DNA of 64,000 bases from Frankia sp. QA3 (GCF_000262465.1 NZ_CM001489.1:1213781-1277780); one strand, 5' to 3'; positions 33,530 to 42,379 are shown, counted from the stretch's first letter. Program-made: numbers and translations. The notes: generated from the letters alone by a model not told the origin.

Positions 33530-33601
33530 ATGCGCGCTTCGGCCTCCCGCGCCGGCACGCCGCACGTCGGTCGGCTGCCCGCCAAACCGGGTGCCTGCTG
33601 A
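33530..33601 (+). CDS. Predicted 23-residue leader peptide before the MaoC-like gene
   Basis: ATG 33530 has a strong Shine-Dalgarno (AGAGGAGAG, five bases away) and opens a 23-codon frame ending in Cys and TGA. The TGA shares its A with ATG 33601 of the MaoC-like gene, which has no ribosome-binding site of its own. The small frame is therefore probably translated and feeds ribosomes to the next gene. The 280 bases before it, after the SDR stop, show no gene; TAGGAT near 33351 could be a -10 box. Confidence 0.5.
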   Translation: MRASASRAGTPHVGRLPAKPGAC

Positions 33602-34200
33602 TGGCGGGCTCGGCGGACGGCCGGCCCGCGGCGGACGGCCGGCCCGTCATCGAGCAGCGCGGGCTCTACTACGACGAGCTGGCCGAGGGGGTCGTGTACC
33701 GGCACCGGCCGGGCCGCACGGTGGGGGAGGCGGACAACACCCTCTTCACGACGCTCACGATGAACATGCAGGCCCTGCACCTCGACGAGGCCTGGAGCGC
33801 GACCCAGCCGTTCGGGCAGCGCCTGGTCAACAGCCTGTTCACGCTCTCGACGCTGGTGGGCCTGTCGGTGGCGCAGCTGACGCAGGGCACGACGGTGGCG
33901 AACCTCGGCTTCGGCGCCGTGCGTTTCCCCGCCCCGGTGTTCGTGGGCGACACCCTCTACGCGGAGACGGTCGTGCGCAGCCGGCGGCTGTCGAGCAGCC
34001 GCCCGGACACGGGCGTCGTCGAGTTCGAGCACACCGCGCGCAACCAGGACGCCGTGGTGGTCGCCACCGCGACCCGCTCGGCGCTGATGCTCCTGCGCCC
34101 CGCGGGAACGGACTCTCCCGGCCCGACGAACGTAGCTGGGGCACGGGCGGCCGGGGCTGGCGCGGCGGAACGGGACGGGGTGCATTCGGATGTCAGCTGA
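33601..34200 (+). CDS. MaoC-family dehydratase
   Basis: A 199-residue MaoC-type hot-dog protein. The active-site region TVGEADNTLFTTLTMNMQALHLDEAW resembles the mesaconyl-CoA/methylmalonyl-type hydratase branch, which is quoted here only by its role: the Asp and His needed for hydration are both in it. FPAPVFVGDTLYAETVV is a conserved core strand pair. ATG 33601 overlaps the stop of the leader peptide. The end overlaps the CitE-like gene by 11 bases. Hydratase plus CitE-like lyase is a common pair in acyl-CoA cleavage routes such as itaconate or methylaspartate degradation. Confidence 0.86.
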   Translation: MAGSADGRPAADGRPVIEQRGLYYDELAEGVVYRHRPGRTVGEADNTLFTTLTMNMQALHLDEAWSATQPFGQRLVNSLFTLSTLVGLSVAQLTQGTTVANLGFGAVRFPAPVFVGDTLYAETVVRSRRLSSSRPDTGVVEFEHTARNQDAVVVATATRSALMLLRPAGTDSPGPTNVAGARAAGAGAAERDGVHSDVS

Positions 34201-35071
34201 GCTCACGGGCACGACCGAGCTCACGGGCACGACTGAGCTCACGGGCACGACGCTGCTGTTCTGCCCCGCCGACCGCCCGGACCGCTTCGCCCGGGCGGCG
34301 GGCACCGCGGACCTCGTCATCCTCGACCTGGAGGACGGAGTCGCACCCGCGGCGCGGCCCGCGGCCCGGAAGGCGCTGGTGGCGGCCCTGCCGAACCTCG
34401 ACCCGGCCCGCACCGTCGTGCGGGTCAGTCCGGCCGACACGCCGGACTTCGCCGCGGACCTCGCGGCGCTGGACGGGACGGGCGTGCGGCTGGTCATGCT
34501 GGCCAAGGCGGAGTCGGCGGCGCAGGTCGAGCGGCTCGCCGGCTTCGCGGTCATCGCGCTGTGCGAGACGGCCCGTGGGGTGCTCGCCGCGCCGGAGCTG
34601 GCCGCGGCGGCAAACGTCGTCGGCCTGATGTGGGGCGCGGAGGACCTGGTCGCCGGGCTGGGCGGCCGGTCGAGCCGCTTCGACGACGGGCGCTACCGCG
34701 ACGTGGCCCGGTACGCCCGCGCGGCCGTCCTGCTGGCCGCCGGCGCGCACGGCCGCCAGGCGATCGATGCCGTCTACCTGGACATCGCCGACCTGGACGG
34801 GCTGGCCGCCGAGGCGCGGGACGCGGCGGCCAGCGGCTTCGGTCTCAAGGCCTGCATCCACCCGACCCAGGTTCCGGTCGTGCGGGCGGCGTTCGCGCCC
34901 TCGGCCGGCGAGGTGGCCTGGGCGCGGCGCGTGCTGGCGGCGGCGCGCGAGGCGGACGTGGGCGTCTTCGCCTTCGAGGGTCGGATGATCGACGCACCGG
35001 TCCTGCGCCATGCCGAGCATCTGCTCGGCGCCGCAGAGAGCCTCCCGGAGGCCCCCGCCGGGCGGAACTAG
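34190..35071 (+). CDS. HpcH/HpaI aldolase/citrate lyase beta-like (CitE) protein
   Basis: A 293-residue TIM-barrel lyase of the CitE/Mcl group, which splits malyl-CoA-like or citramalyl-CoA-like substrates. ILDLEDGVAP, VIALCETARGV, WGAEDL and KACIHPTQV carry the metal and CoA contacts. The first residues contain three TELTGT hexapeptides from 18-bp repeats. The gene overlaps the MaoC-like gene, so hydration and lyase steps are likely linked (hydratase makes the hydroxyacyl-CoA that the lyase cleaves). It ends this plus-strand group. Confidence 0.88.
   Translation: MSAELTGTTELTGTTELTGTTLLFCPADRPDRFARAAGTADLVILDLEDGVAPAARPAARKALVAALPNLDPARTVVRVSPADTPDFAADLAALDGTGVRLVMLAKAESAAQVERLAGFAVIALCETARGVLAAPELAAAANVVGLMWGAEDLVAGLGGRSSRFDDGRYRDVARYARAAVLLAAGAHGRQAIDAVYLDIADLDGLAAEARDAAASGFGLKACIHPTQVPVVRAAFAPSAGEVAWARRVLAAAREADVGVFAFEGRMIDAPVLRHAEHLLGAAESLPEAPAGRN
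34199..34252. repeat. Three 18-bp tandem repeats at the CitE-like gene start
   Basis: GAGCTCACGGGCACGACC occurs three times, changed only in the last base, and encodes ELTGTT beginning at the fourth codon. Confidence 0.95.
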
Positions 35072-35171
35072 ACGAGCAAGTCCGAATTCTGCGCTGCCGC
35101 CTGCCGGTTTCCGTCCGGGTTCTGGACCTCACCGCCAGCTGTTCACCATGCGCCATTTTCTGGTTACAGAA

Positions 35172-35230
35172 TCGTGCCGAGGTTTGTTGACGGTTTTCGG
35201 GTCTGAAACCGTGCTTAGGCCTCGGCACGA
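35172..35230. terminator. Nested symmetrical hairpin in a convergent gap
   Basis: Outer arms TCGTGCCGAGG (35172-35182) and CCTCGGCACGA (35220-35230) enclose inner arms ACGGTTT (35190-35196) and AAACCGT (35206-35212), with seven unpaired bases on each side and a nine-base loop. It lies between the CitE-like (plus) and hydrolase (minus) genes. It could be a terminator, though there is no T run, or a protein-binding or RNA element. Confidence 0.55.
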
Positions 35231-35324
35231 TCTGGCCGCGATCTGGCCGGGAAGACGGACGTCGGACGGGTGGGCGGTAACGACGAGGGGTTGCTCGTGG
35301 CCGGCGCAGCAGGGACCTGCGGTC

Positions 35325-35396
35325 GGCGTGCTGCTTCTGGGTGGCGTGCTGCTTCTGGGTGGCGTGCTGTTTCTGGGCGGAGTGCTGTTTCTGGGC
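35325..35396. repeat. Four 18-bp tandem repeats, intergenic
   Basis: GGCGTGCTGCTTCTGGGT occurs twice exactly and twice with two to four changes. It lies in the 432-base convergent gap, where no gene is convincing in either direction. Confidence 0.93.
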
Positions 35397-35503
35397 GGAG
35401 TGCTGGAGGTCGGTGGCTCACGACCGGCGCATGGTTAGCAGTTCCGACTGCAGCATCTGCCCGCGGGAGCATCTGCCCGCGGGGCTCGGTGTCGGGGAGG
35501 CGA

Positions 35504-36364
35504 TCAGGCGCCGCCCGCGCCCCGGGCCTGTTCGCCCGAGCCGAGGAACTCCGCGGTCAGCGCGCCCCAGCGCGCGAGCTGCGCGCCGGTCTCCGCGACC
35601 TGCAGGCGCGCCCCGTCGATGAGCGCGGCGAGCCGTTCGGCGGTGGACAGGGGATGGCCCGGGTCGCCGGCCCACGCCAGGATCAGGACGGGTACGTCGA
35701 TGGTGGCCAGCGCCGCCTCGGGGGGCAGGTCGGAGTCGGCGGCGCCGCGCAGGACCGACGGGAAGAGCTTCTCGCTGACGTCGGGGGCCGGCGGGTAGCC
35801 GGGCAGGTCGGCGAAGACCGCAGGCACGGGCGCGCTGGCGGCGAGCTCGGCGAACAGGCCCGGACCGCGCGTCTCGACGAGGTCGGCGCCCTGCCGGTAC
35901 AGGCCTGCCTGAGCCTCCCGCGACGCCCACGCGGTCGGGGGAGCGGTCAGCACGAGCCGGTCGAAGCGGCCCGGGGCGCGCACGGCGGCGTGCAGCAGGG
36001 TGGCGGTGCCCATCGACGAGCCGATCCCGGCCACCGGCGCCGCCCCGGCGAGCTGATCGAGCAGCGCGAGCAGGTCGTCGGCGAGCTGCGGCCAGGCGTA
36101 CTGCGCCGGGATGGCCTCGCCCGTGGACTGCCCGTGGCCCCGGGCGTCGTAGCGCACCAGGCGCCGGCCCGCGGCGACGACGGGCGCCCAGTCGAACAGG
36201 CCCGACGCCGTCTCCGACGCACGGCTCTGGGTGAGGCCGTGGGCGTAGACGGCGAGGGGACCCGCGCCGGCGTCGGTGTAGGCGAGCTCGGCGCCTCGGA
36301 CGTGCGCGCGGCTCTCCGTCGGGTCGGAGGGGGCGCTCGGCCCCGCGGTGCTGGTTCCCGTCAT
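35504..36364 (-). CDS. Alpha/beta-hydrolase
   Basis: A 286-residue alpha/beta-hydrolase. The nucleophile serine is in GIGSSMGTATLLHAA, the oxyanion segment is YAHGLTQSR, RYDARGHGQS is a conserved turn, and the acid and histidine may be in LAWAGDPGHPLS. A cap domain is likely in the middle. ATG 36364 begins MTGTSTAG followed by a Ser/Pro-rich stretch. It may cleave a lactone, ester or ring 1,3-diketone in the pathway. It stands alone between the CitE-like and LhgO genes. Confidence 0.83.
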   Translation of the reverse strand: MTGTSTAGPSAPSDPTESRAHVRGAELAYTDAGAGPLAVYAHGLTQSRASETASGLFDWAPVVAAGRRLVRYDARGHGQSTGEAIPAQYAWPQLADDLLALLDQLAGAAPVAGIGSSMGTATLLHAAVRAPGRFDRLVLTAPPTAWASREAQAGLYRQGADLVETRGPGLFAELAASAPVPAVFADLPGYPPAPDVSEKLFPSVLRGAADSDLPPEAALATIDVPVLILAWAGDPGHPLSTAERLAALIDGARLQVAETGAQLARWGALTAEFLGSGEQARGAGGA

Positions 36365-36431
36365 GTCGCCATCCTGCCGCGCATCGGGGCGAGACGCGCG
36401 TCCGGGCGGCAACGGAACGTCACTGACCGGG

Positions 36432-37811
36432 TCAGGGTCGGGCGCCCTCGGCGGCGGCGAGCTGGCCGACGATGTGCTCGGCGATCGCCAGCGACGACGT
36501 GGCGGCCGGGGACGGGGCGTTGCGCACCACGGTGACCCGCCCGTTGGAGCGGATCACGAAGTCGTCGACGAGCTCGCCGGAGCGGCGCACGGCCTGTGCC
36601 CGGACTCCCGCCGGTGCCCGGGTGAGGTCGCTGGCCCGCACCTCGGGCAGGTAGCGGCGCACCGCGGCGGCGAAGCGGCGCCGGGACAGCGAGCCGGCCA
36701 TCTCCGCCAGGCCGTTGCGCCAGTGCTCGCGGGCCAGCCGCCGCATCCCCGGCCAGGTCAGCACCCGGGCGAGGTCGCGCGGGTTGACGTCGCGCCAGCG
36801 GTAGCCCTCCAGGGCGAGGGCGAGGACGGCGTTGGGGCCGACGTGGACGCCGCCGGTCAGGTCGCGGGTCAGGTGCACGCCGAGGAACGGGTAACGCGGA
36901 TCGGGCACCGGGTAGACCAGGCCGCGCACCCGGTCGCGCAGCTGCGCGCGCAGGTGGTAGTACTCGCCGCGGAACGGGATGATCCGCACGTCGCCCGGGT
37001 CGTCGACCATCGCGGCCAGCGAATCGCTGGACAGCCCGCCGCACGCGACGAGCCGGTCGACGCGCAGGGTGCGCCCGCCGGCGGTGACGGCGACCCGGTC
37101 GCCCTGGTCCCGGATGGCGGTGACGGGGCTGGACAGCAGCACCCGGCCGCCCCGCGCGGTGAGGTCCGCGGCCAGCGCCTCGCACACCGCCCGGTAGTCG
37201 ATGATCGCCGTGTGCGGGGAGTGCAGCGCGGCGATCCCGGTGATGTGCGGCTCGATCTCGGCCATCCCGGCACGGTCGAGCCGGACCAGGCCGGGCACGC
37301 GGTTGCGCCGGGCGCGGTCCTCGATGACCGCGAGCTGGTCGAGCTCGGCGCCGTTCGTGGCCACGACGAGCTTGCCGAGCTCCTGCAAGCCGATGCCGTG
37401 CTGCTGGCTGAACTCCCGCAGCAGCGCGCCGCCGCGGGTGCACAGCGTCGCCTTGAGCGAACCCGGCTGGTAGTAGAGCCCGGCGTGGATGACGCCGCTG
37501 TTGTGCCCGGTCTGGTGGGCGGCGAGCCGCGGCTCCTTCTCGACGACGACGACCTCGGCGCCGGGGTGGCGCAGCGCGAGCTCGCGGGCCACGGCCAGCC
37601 CGATGATGCCGCCGCCCACGACCCCGTACGTAGCCCGCCCGACCGTCCCCGGGCCGTCCGCCGGCGCCGAGTCCGCCGGCGCCGAGTCCGCCGGCTCCGA
37701 GTCCGCCGGCTCCGAGTCCGCCGGCGCCGAGTCCGCCGGCGCCGAGTCCGCCGCCGTCACGTCCGCGACTGTGCTCGGCGTCGTGGCACCGCGATCCTCC
37801 GACACGCTCAT
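36432..37811 (-). CDS. lhgO: L-2-hydroxyglutarate oxidase (LhgO)
   Basis: A 459-residue FAD-dependent oxidase of the DAO family. VVGGGIIGLAVARELA is the FAD-binding fold and HQTGHNSGVIHAGLYY is the hallmark of LhgO/L2HGDH. It oxidises L-2-hydroxyglutarate to 2-oxoglutarate at the membrane. The first 55 residues contain six ADSAP/ADSEP pentapeptides from 15-bp repeats, and the true domain starts near residue 57. ATG 37811 overlaps the stop of the SDR gene by four bases. It is the last gene of a minus-strand run starting near 43236. Confidence 0.88.
   Translation of the reverse strand: MSVSEDRGATTPSTVADVTAADSAPADSAPADSEPADSEPADSAPADSAPADGPGTVGRATYGVVGGGIIGLAVARELALRHPGAEVVVVEKEPRLAAHQTGHNSGVIHAGLYYQPGSLKATLCTRGGALLREFSQQHGIGLQELGKLVVATNGAELDQLAVIEDRARRNRVPGLVRLDRAGMAEIEPHITGIAALHSPHTAIIDYRAVCEALAADLTARGGRVLLSSPVTAIRDQGDRVAVTAGGRTLRVDRLVACGGLSSDSLAAMVDDPGDVRIIPFRGEYYHLRAQLRDRVRGLVYPVPDPRYPFLGVHLTRDLTGGVHVGPNAVLALALEGYRWRDVNPRDLARVLTWPGMRRLAREHWRNGLAEMAGSLSRRRFAAAVRRYLPEVRASDLTRAPAGVRAQAVRRSGELVDDFVIRSNGRVTVVRNAPSPAATSSLAIAEHIVGQLAAAEGARP
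37656..37745. repeat. Six 15-bp tandem repeats at the LhgO start
   Basis: GTCCGCCGGCGCCGA occurs six times, two of them with one base changed, encoding ADSAP or ADSEP between the start codon and the FAD-binding fold. Confidence 0.95.
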
Positions 37812-38692
37812 CCGGCGAGCCACCCTCCGTCGACGTTGATCAGTTGTCCGGTGATGTACGCAGACGCCTCGGCGAGCAGGAACACGACGGCGCCGGCGAG
37901 GTCCGCGGGTTCGCCGAGGCGGCCCATGGGGATGCGCCCGGCGACCCAGGCGGCGCGCTCGGCGTCGGCGAACAGGTCCGCGGTCAGCGCGGTGCGGATG
38001 TAGCCGGGGGCGACGCAGTTGACCCGGGCGCCGCTGGCCGCCCACTCCACCGCGAGCGTGCGCACGACGCCGAGCACGCCGGCCTTGCTGGCGGCATAGG
38101 CGGCGACGTCACGCAGCCCGATCGAACTGGCCAGCGATCCGATGAACACGTGGCTGCCGTACCCGCCCCGGGTGGCCTGCACCCGGTGCACCGCGGTGCT
38201 CAGGAAGAACGGCGCGCTCAGGTTGACCGTCAGGATGCGCTGCCAGGCGTCGGCGGGGAAGCGTTCGGCCGGCGCCCGATGCTGGATTCCGGCGGCGTGG
38301 ACGACGCCGTGCAGCGGCCCGGCCAGCCGTTCGGCACCGGCGACGAGGTCGTCGGCGCTGTTGGGCGTGCCGAGGTCCCAGGGCAGCGGGTGGATCCGGC
38401 CCGGGTCGGCCAGCGCCGCCGTCTCGGCGAGCTCGCCCGCGGTGCGGGCCACCGCGACGACGGTGGCCCCGGCCGCCGCCACGCCGAGCGCCATGGCCCG
38501 CCCCAGGCCCCGCCCGGCCCCGGTGACCAGCACCGTGCGCCCCGCCAGCGCCCCCTCCGCCGACACCGGCGACGCCGCCGGACCGCCCGGAGCGCCGGGA
38601 TCGCTCGGAGGGCTGGGATCGCTCGGAGGGCTGGGATTGCTCGGAGGGCTGGGATCGCTCGGAGGGCTGGGATCGTTCGGGACGGCGGTCAT
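37808..38692 (-). CDS. SDR-family oxidoreductase with Pro/Ser repeat leader
   Basis: A 294-residue short-chain dehydrogenase. After MTAVPN come five DPSPPS-like hexapeptides, then the domain proper: TGAGRGLG, HAAG in place of NNAG, GSLASS for the serine and YAASKAG for Tyr and Lys, ending INVDGGWLAG. ATG 38692 overlaps the aldehyde dehydrogenase stop (TGATG), and its own stop overlaps LhgO (ATGA). The extension is absent from ordinary SDRs and is probably disordered. Confidence 0.9.
   Translation of the reverse strand: MTAVPNDPSPPSDPSPPSNPSPPSDPSPPSDPGAPGGPAASPVSAEGALAGRTVLVTGAGRGLGRAMALGVAAAGATVVAVARTAGELAETAALADPGRIHPLPWDLGTPNSADDLVAGAERLAGPLHGVVHAAGIQHRAPAERFPADAWQRILTVNLSAPFFLSTAVHRVQATRGGYGSHVFIGSLASSIGLRDVAAYAASKAGVLGVVRTLAVEWAASGARVNCVAPGYIRTALTADLFADAERAAWVAGRIPMGRLGEPADLAGAVVFLLAEASAYITGQLINVDGGWLAG
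38597..38668. repeat. Four 18-bp tandem repeats at the SDR start
   Basis: GGGATCGCTCGGAGGGCT occurs four times, one copy with a single change, followed by a partial fifth. It encodes DPSPPS just after the TGATG junction. Confidence 0.95.
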
Positions 38693-40152
38693 CAGCTGAA
38701 CCGGATGGCCGTGGTCTTGGCCCGGCGGTAGAAGTGCAGCGCCTCGAGGCCCTGTTCCTTGAACGGCGAGCCGGACTCGCGGAAGCCGCCGAAGGGATGG
38801 TGGACGTCCCAGCCGGAGGTGGGCAGGTTCACCGCGACCTGGCCGGCGTCGGCCCGGTCGAGGAACAGGTGGGCCGCGCGCAGGTCCCGGGTGAACAGCG
38901 CCGCCGACAGCCCGTAGACCGAGTCGTTGACGGCGGCGACGGCCTCGTCGAAGCCGTCGACCGTGCGCACCGCGAGGACGGGGCCGAAGACCTCGTCGCG
39001 CCAGATCGACATCGCCGGGGTCACGTCGCCGAGGATCGTGGGTTCGACGAAGCAGCCGTGGGACAACCCGGTGTCCGCCGGGGTGCCGCCGCCGGCGAGC
39101 AGCGTCGCCCCCTCGGCACGGGCCCGGCGGACATGGTCGAGCACCGAGTCGCGCTGCGAGGTGTTCACCACCGGGCCCATGGTGGTGTCCGCGTCGATGC
39201 CCGGTCCCACCCGCAGCGCGGCGACGCGGCGGCCCAGCGCCGCGAGCAGGTCGTCGCGGATCGCGGCGTCGACGACGAGCCGGCTCGTCGCGGTGCAGCG
39301 CTGCCCGGCCTGGGCGAAGGCGGCCGCGGCAATCGTGTCGGCGGCGAGGTCGAGGTCGGCGTCGGCCAGCACCGCGGTGGCGTTCTTCCCGCCCATCTCG
39401 GTCTGGACCCGCAGGTTGCGCCCGGCGACGGTGCGCATGATGTCGAGCCCGACCTCGTTGCTGCCGGTGAAGGTGACCGCGGCGAGGCGGCGGTCGGCGA
39501 GCAGCGGCCCGGAGATGTCGCGGCCGCGGCCGGTCACCACGGACAGCGCGTGCGCGGGCAGGCCGGCGTCGAGCAGCGCGTGGGCGAGGTGCAGGCTGAC
39601 CAGCGGGGTGTCGGTGGCGGGCTTGAGCACCACCGCGTTGCCGGCGCCGAGTGCCGGGGCCAGCTTGCGGGCCGGGGTCAGTAGCGGGTCGTTCCACGGC
39701 GTGATGGCCAGCACGATCCCGACGGGTTCGTAGCGCACGGCGGTGCTGGTGCCGGGCCGGCCGTCGGGCAGCTCGTAGCCGTGGGGCGAACGGGCCAGGC
39801 TGCCGTAGTACTCGAAGAAGTCGGCGGCCTTGGCCACCTCGCCGGCGGCCTCGGTGAGGGTCTTGCCCATTTCCAGGACGAGGTCGCGGGCGATGTCGGC
39901 GGCCCGCTGCCGCAGCAGGCCGGCGGCGCGCAGCAGCACCGCGCCGCGGTCGAGGGCCCCGGTGGCGCGCCAGGCGCGGGCGCCGGCCTCGGCCGCGTCG
40001 TAGGTCCGCGCGATGTCGGCGCCGTCCAGGGCGGGCACCCGGGCGACGACGTGGCGCAGGTCCGCGGGGTCGAGCACGGGGATCCAGGCGTCGTGCGCGC
40101 CGGCGTCCCAGGCTCCGGCGACGAGGACGGGACGATCGTTCGTCGTGTTCAC
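38692..40152 (-). CDS. NAD(P)-dependent aldehyde dehydrogenase
   Basis: A 486-residue aldehyde dehydrogenase with the full catalytic set: N in ITPWNDP, E in QTEMGGKN, and the nucleophile C in AGQRCTATS. PFGGFRESGSPFKEQG near the C-terminus contacts the cofactor. The sequence leans toward the benzaldehyde/succinate-semialdehyde group, but the substrate is uncertain. GTG 40152 overlaps the alcohol dehydrogenase stop (GTGA), so alcohol to aldehyde to acid oxidation by consecutive gene products is likely. Confidence 0.92.
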   Translation of the reverse strand: MNTTNDRPVLVAGAWDAGAHDAWIPVLDPADLRHVVARVPALDGADIARTYDAAEAGARAWRATGALDRGAVLLRAAGLLRQRAADIARDLVLEMGKTLTEAAGEVAKAADFFEYYGSLARSPHGYELPDGRPGTSTAVRYEPVGIVLAITPWNDPLLTPARKLAPALGAGNAVVLKPATDTPLVSLHLAHALLDAGLPAHALSVVTGRGRDISGPLLADRRLAAVTFTGSNEVGLDIMRTVAGRNLRVQTEMGGKNATAVLADADLDLAADTIAAAAFAQAGQRCTATSRLVVDAAIRDDLLAALGRRVAALRVGPGIDADTTMGPVVNTSQRDSVLDHVRRARAEGATLLAGGGTPADTGLSHGCFVEPTILGDVTPAMSIWRDEVFGPVLAVRTVDGFDEAVAAVNDSVYGLSAALFTRDLRAAHLFLDRADAGQVAVNLPTSGWDVHHPFGGFRESGSPFKEQGLEALHFYRRAKTTAIRFS

Positions 40153-41441
40153 GCGGCCACTCCATCCGAGGTGGGGTCAGCATCCGGGGTCGGGTCGAGG
40201 TCCGAGTTCGGGTCGGGATCCGAGCGCTTGCCGGATTTCGGGTTCGGGTCGGGGGTGAGGTCGAGCTCCCACGCCTCGGCGACGCTGCCACGGTGCATCG
40301 TGGCGAGCAGGCGGTGCACCGGCGCCGTCGCCATCGGGACCGGGTTCGTGGGGCGCGGGAAGTCGCGAACGGTCTCCGCGGCCATCTGGGCCAGCAGGTC
40401 GGCGGGAATGCCGACGGCGTCGAGCGAGCGGGGCAGGCCGAGCCGCTGGGCCAGGTCGTCGACCCGCTCCGCCGCGGCCCGCAGGTGCGTGCTCTCGCCG
40501 GCGGTGACGGTCCGCGCGATGTGCGCGGCCAGGGCCTCGGGCACGTCGCGGTCGTAGGCCAGGCAGTAGGGCAGGGCCAGCGCGCAGCTCGTCCCGTGCG
40601 GCATCGGGGCGTGCCGGGCGATGACGTAGGCCAGGCTGTGGCCGAGCACGACGCCCGCGTTGAGCGCGAGTCCCGACAGGTGCGAGGCGTAGAGCACGCG
40701 CCCGCGGGCGGCCCGGTCGCCGTCGAGCGCGGCGCGTTCGAGGCTGGCGGTGAGGATCGCCACCGCCTCGGTGGCCACCGCCAGGGTCAGCGCGGTGCGG
40801 GTGGTCGACAGCATCGACTCGACGCCGTGGGCGATCGCGTCCATGCCGGTCGAGGCCACCACCGCCGCGGGCAGGTCGGCCACCAGGTCGGCGTCGAGGA
40901 CGGCGACGAGCGGGACGAACTGGGCGCAGCTCAGGATGCGTTTCGCGCCGCCGATCGTGATCATCGAGATGCGGGTCGCCTCCGCGCCGGTGCCGGTGGT
41001 CGTCGGCACGAGCAGCAGCGGCGCCACCGGCACCTGCGGCTCGACGACCCCGACCCAGTCGGCGATCCCGCCCGGGTTCGTCGCGAGCAGGGCGACGGCC
41101 TTGGCGAGGTCGAGCGCGCTGCCGCCGCCGACGCCGGCGACAGCCGTCACCGCGTGGGCGCGGGCGACGTCGGCGGCGCGGGCGACGACGGTGTCGGTGG
41201 GCTCGCCGGCCACGTCGTCGAACACCGTCACCCCGAAGCCGGCGTCGGCCAGGCCGCCGACCACGGTGCCGAGCAGCCCGGCCTCGGACACCACCCGGTC
41301 GGCGACGACGAGCACCCGCCCCGGGGCAACACCCCAGGAGCGCAGGGCCGCCCCCGCGGTGGCGGCGGACCCCGCGCCGGTCACCACCTGCCGGGGGGCG
41401 AGGAAGGCCGGCGTGCCGGTGCCGGCGAGATCTAGCAGCAC
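40149..41441 (-). CDS. Iron-containing alcohol dehydrogenase
   Basis: A 430-residue type III (iron) alcohol dehydrogenase. GGGSALDLAKAVA binds NAD(P), PTTTGTGAEAT is the family signature, and metal ligands lie in GMDAIAHGVES and LGHSLAYVIARHAPMPHG. GTG 41441 has GGAGG six bases upstream and overlaps the end of the LLM gene by ten bases. The last 35 residues are a degenerate Asp/Pro-rich repeat tail. It probably makes the aldehyde used by the next gene's product. Confidence 0.9.
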   Translation of the reverse strand: MLLDLAGTGTPAFLAPRQVVTGAGSAATAGAALRSWGVAPGRVLVVADRVVSEAGLLGTVVGGLADAGFGVTVFDDVAGEPTDTVVARAADVARAHAVTAVAGVGGGSALDLAKAVALLATNPGGIADWVGVVEPQVPVAPLLLVPTTTGTGAEATRISMITIGGAKRILSCAQFVPLVAVLDADLVADLPAAVVASTGMDAIAHGVESMLSTTRTALTLAVATEAVAILTASLERAALDGDRAARGRVLYASHLSGLALNAGVVLGHSLAYVIARHAPMPHGTSCALALPYCLAYDRDVPEALAAHIARTVTAGESTHLRAAAERVDDLAQRLGLPRSLDAVGIPADLLAQMAAETVRDFPRPTNPVPMATAPVHRLLATMHRGSVAEAWELDLTPDPNPKSGKRSDPDPNSDLDPTPDADPTSDGVAA

Positions 41442-42379
41442 GTTGTCCTCCGATGGTCGTCAGATGGCGGCAGGGTGGCCATGACCTCGGCGCCGAAGCG
41501 GCGGACGCTGTCCATGGCCGCGGCGAACCCGCCGCCGGGCAGCACGACGCCGGCCCAGGTCACCCCGATGTCGCGCAGCCGGGCCAGCTCGTCGAGGCGT
41601 CGCGCCGGCGACCATCCGTTCGCGAGCACGCCGGCCGGCGTGGGGGCGAGGATGTCGATCTCGTCGAGCGTGCGGCCGCGGGCGTGCAGGCGGCGTGCGA
41701 GCTCGCGGATGCGGGCGGCGAGCTCCTCGGTGGAGGTGATCGACGCCGTGCGGGCGCTGCGGGCGAGCTGCGGGGAGCCGACGAGCGCGGCCCAGCCCTG
41801 GCCGAAGCGGGCCACCCGGTCGAGCGCGAGCCCGCTGTTGCCGCCGAGCCACAGCGGGGGGTGCGGGCGCTGCACCGGCCGGGGCAGCATGGCCTGCCCG
41901 GTGGCGTGGAAGTGCCGGCCGGCGTGGACGACGACGTCCTGCGTCCAGGCCTTGCGCATGACCTCCACGGCCTCGTCGAACAGCTCGTTGCGCTCGTCGG
42001 CGTCGACGCCGAGGGCGGCGAACTCGGAGCGCAGGTAGCCCGTGCCCAGCGCGAAGACCGCCCGCCCGCCGGAGAGCACGTCGACGGTGGCCATCGACCG
42101 GGCCTGCAGCAGGGGGTTGCGGTACGGGACGACCGCCAGGTGCGTCATCAGCCGGATTCGCCGGGTGACGGCGGCGCAGAAGGTGAGCGCCGCGAACGGG
42201 TCGAACGTCTCGTGCCCGCCCGCCGCCAGCCACTTCGCGCTGGGCGCCGGGTGGTCGGTGAACGCCAGTGCGCCGAAACCGACCTCCTCCAGCGTCCGCG
42301 CGAAGCAGGCCACGTTGTCCGGGTCCAGCCAGCCCTCGTCCGGGTCGCTGCGGACGTTGTACTCGGCCATGAAGCGCAT
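41432..42379 (-). CDS. LLM-class F420-dependent oxidoreductase
   Basis: A 315-residue luciferase-like protein of the F420-dependent group. FMAEYNVRSDPDEGWLDP opens the barrel, and ALAFTDHPAPSAKW, MTHLAVVPYRNPLLQARSMA, GRAVFALGTGYLRSEF and PLWLGGNS are hallmark segments. ATG 42379 overlaps the stop of the upstream gene (TGATG). With the protein at 26786 there are two LLM enzymes in the module, differing in length and N-terminus, so they probably catalyse different steps. Confidence 0.87.
   Translation of the reverse strand: MRFMAEYNVRSDPDEGWLDPDNVACFARTLEEVGFGALAFTDHPAPSAKWLAAGGHETFDPFAALTFCAAVTRRIRLMTHLAVVPYRNPLLQARSMATVDVLSGGRAVFALGTGYLRSEFAALGVDADERNELFDEAVEVMRKAWTQDVVVHAGRHFHATGQAMLPRPVQRPHPPLWLGGNSGLALDRVARFGQGWAALVGSPQLARSARTASITSTEELAARIRELARRLHARGRTLDEIDILAPTPAGVLANGWSPARRLDELARLRDIGVTWAGVVLPGGGFAAAMDSVRRFGAEVMATLPPSDDHRRTTCC

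Noticed and set aside
35215..35472. Short frames across the 18-bp array at 35325-35396, which read as RPETA or GGVLLL repeats
   Set aside because: They exist on both strands only because the unit is a multiple of three; there is no ribosome-binding site or flanking domain.
37808..40291. A fused SDR-aldehyde dehydrogenase protein of 827 residues
   Set aside because: The aldehyde dehydrogenase is in a different frame with intact catalytic motifs; the upstream part of this frame is its shadow. The two genes merely overlap (TGATG).
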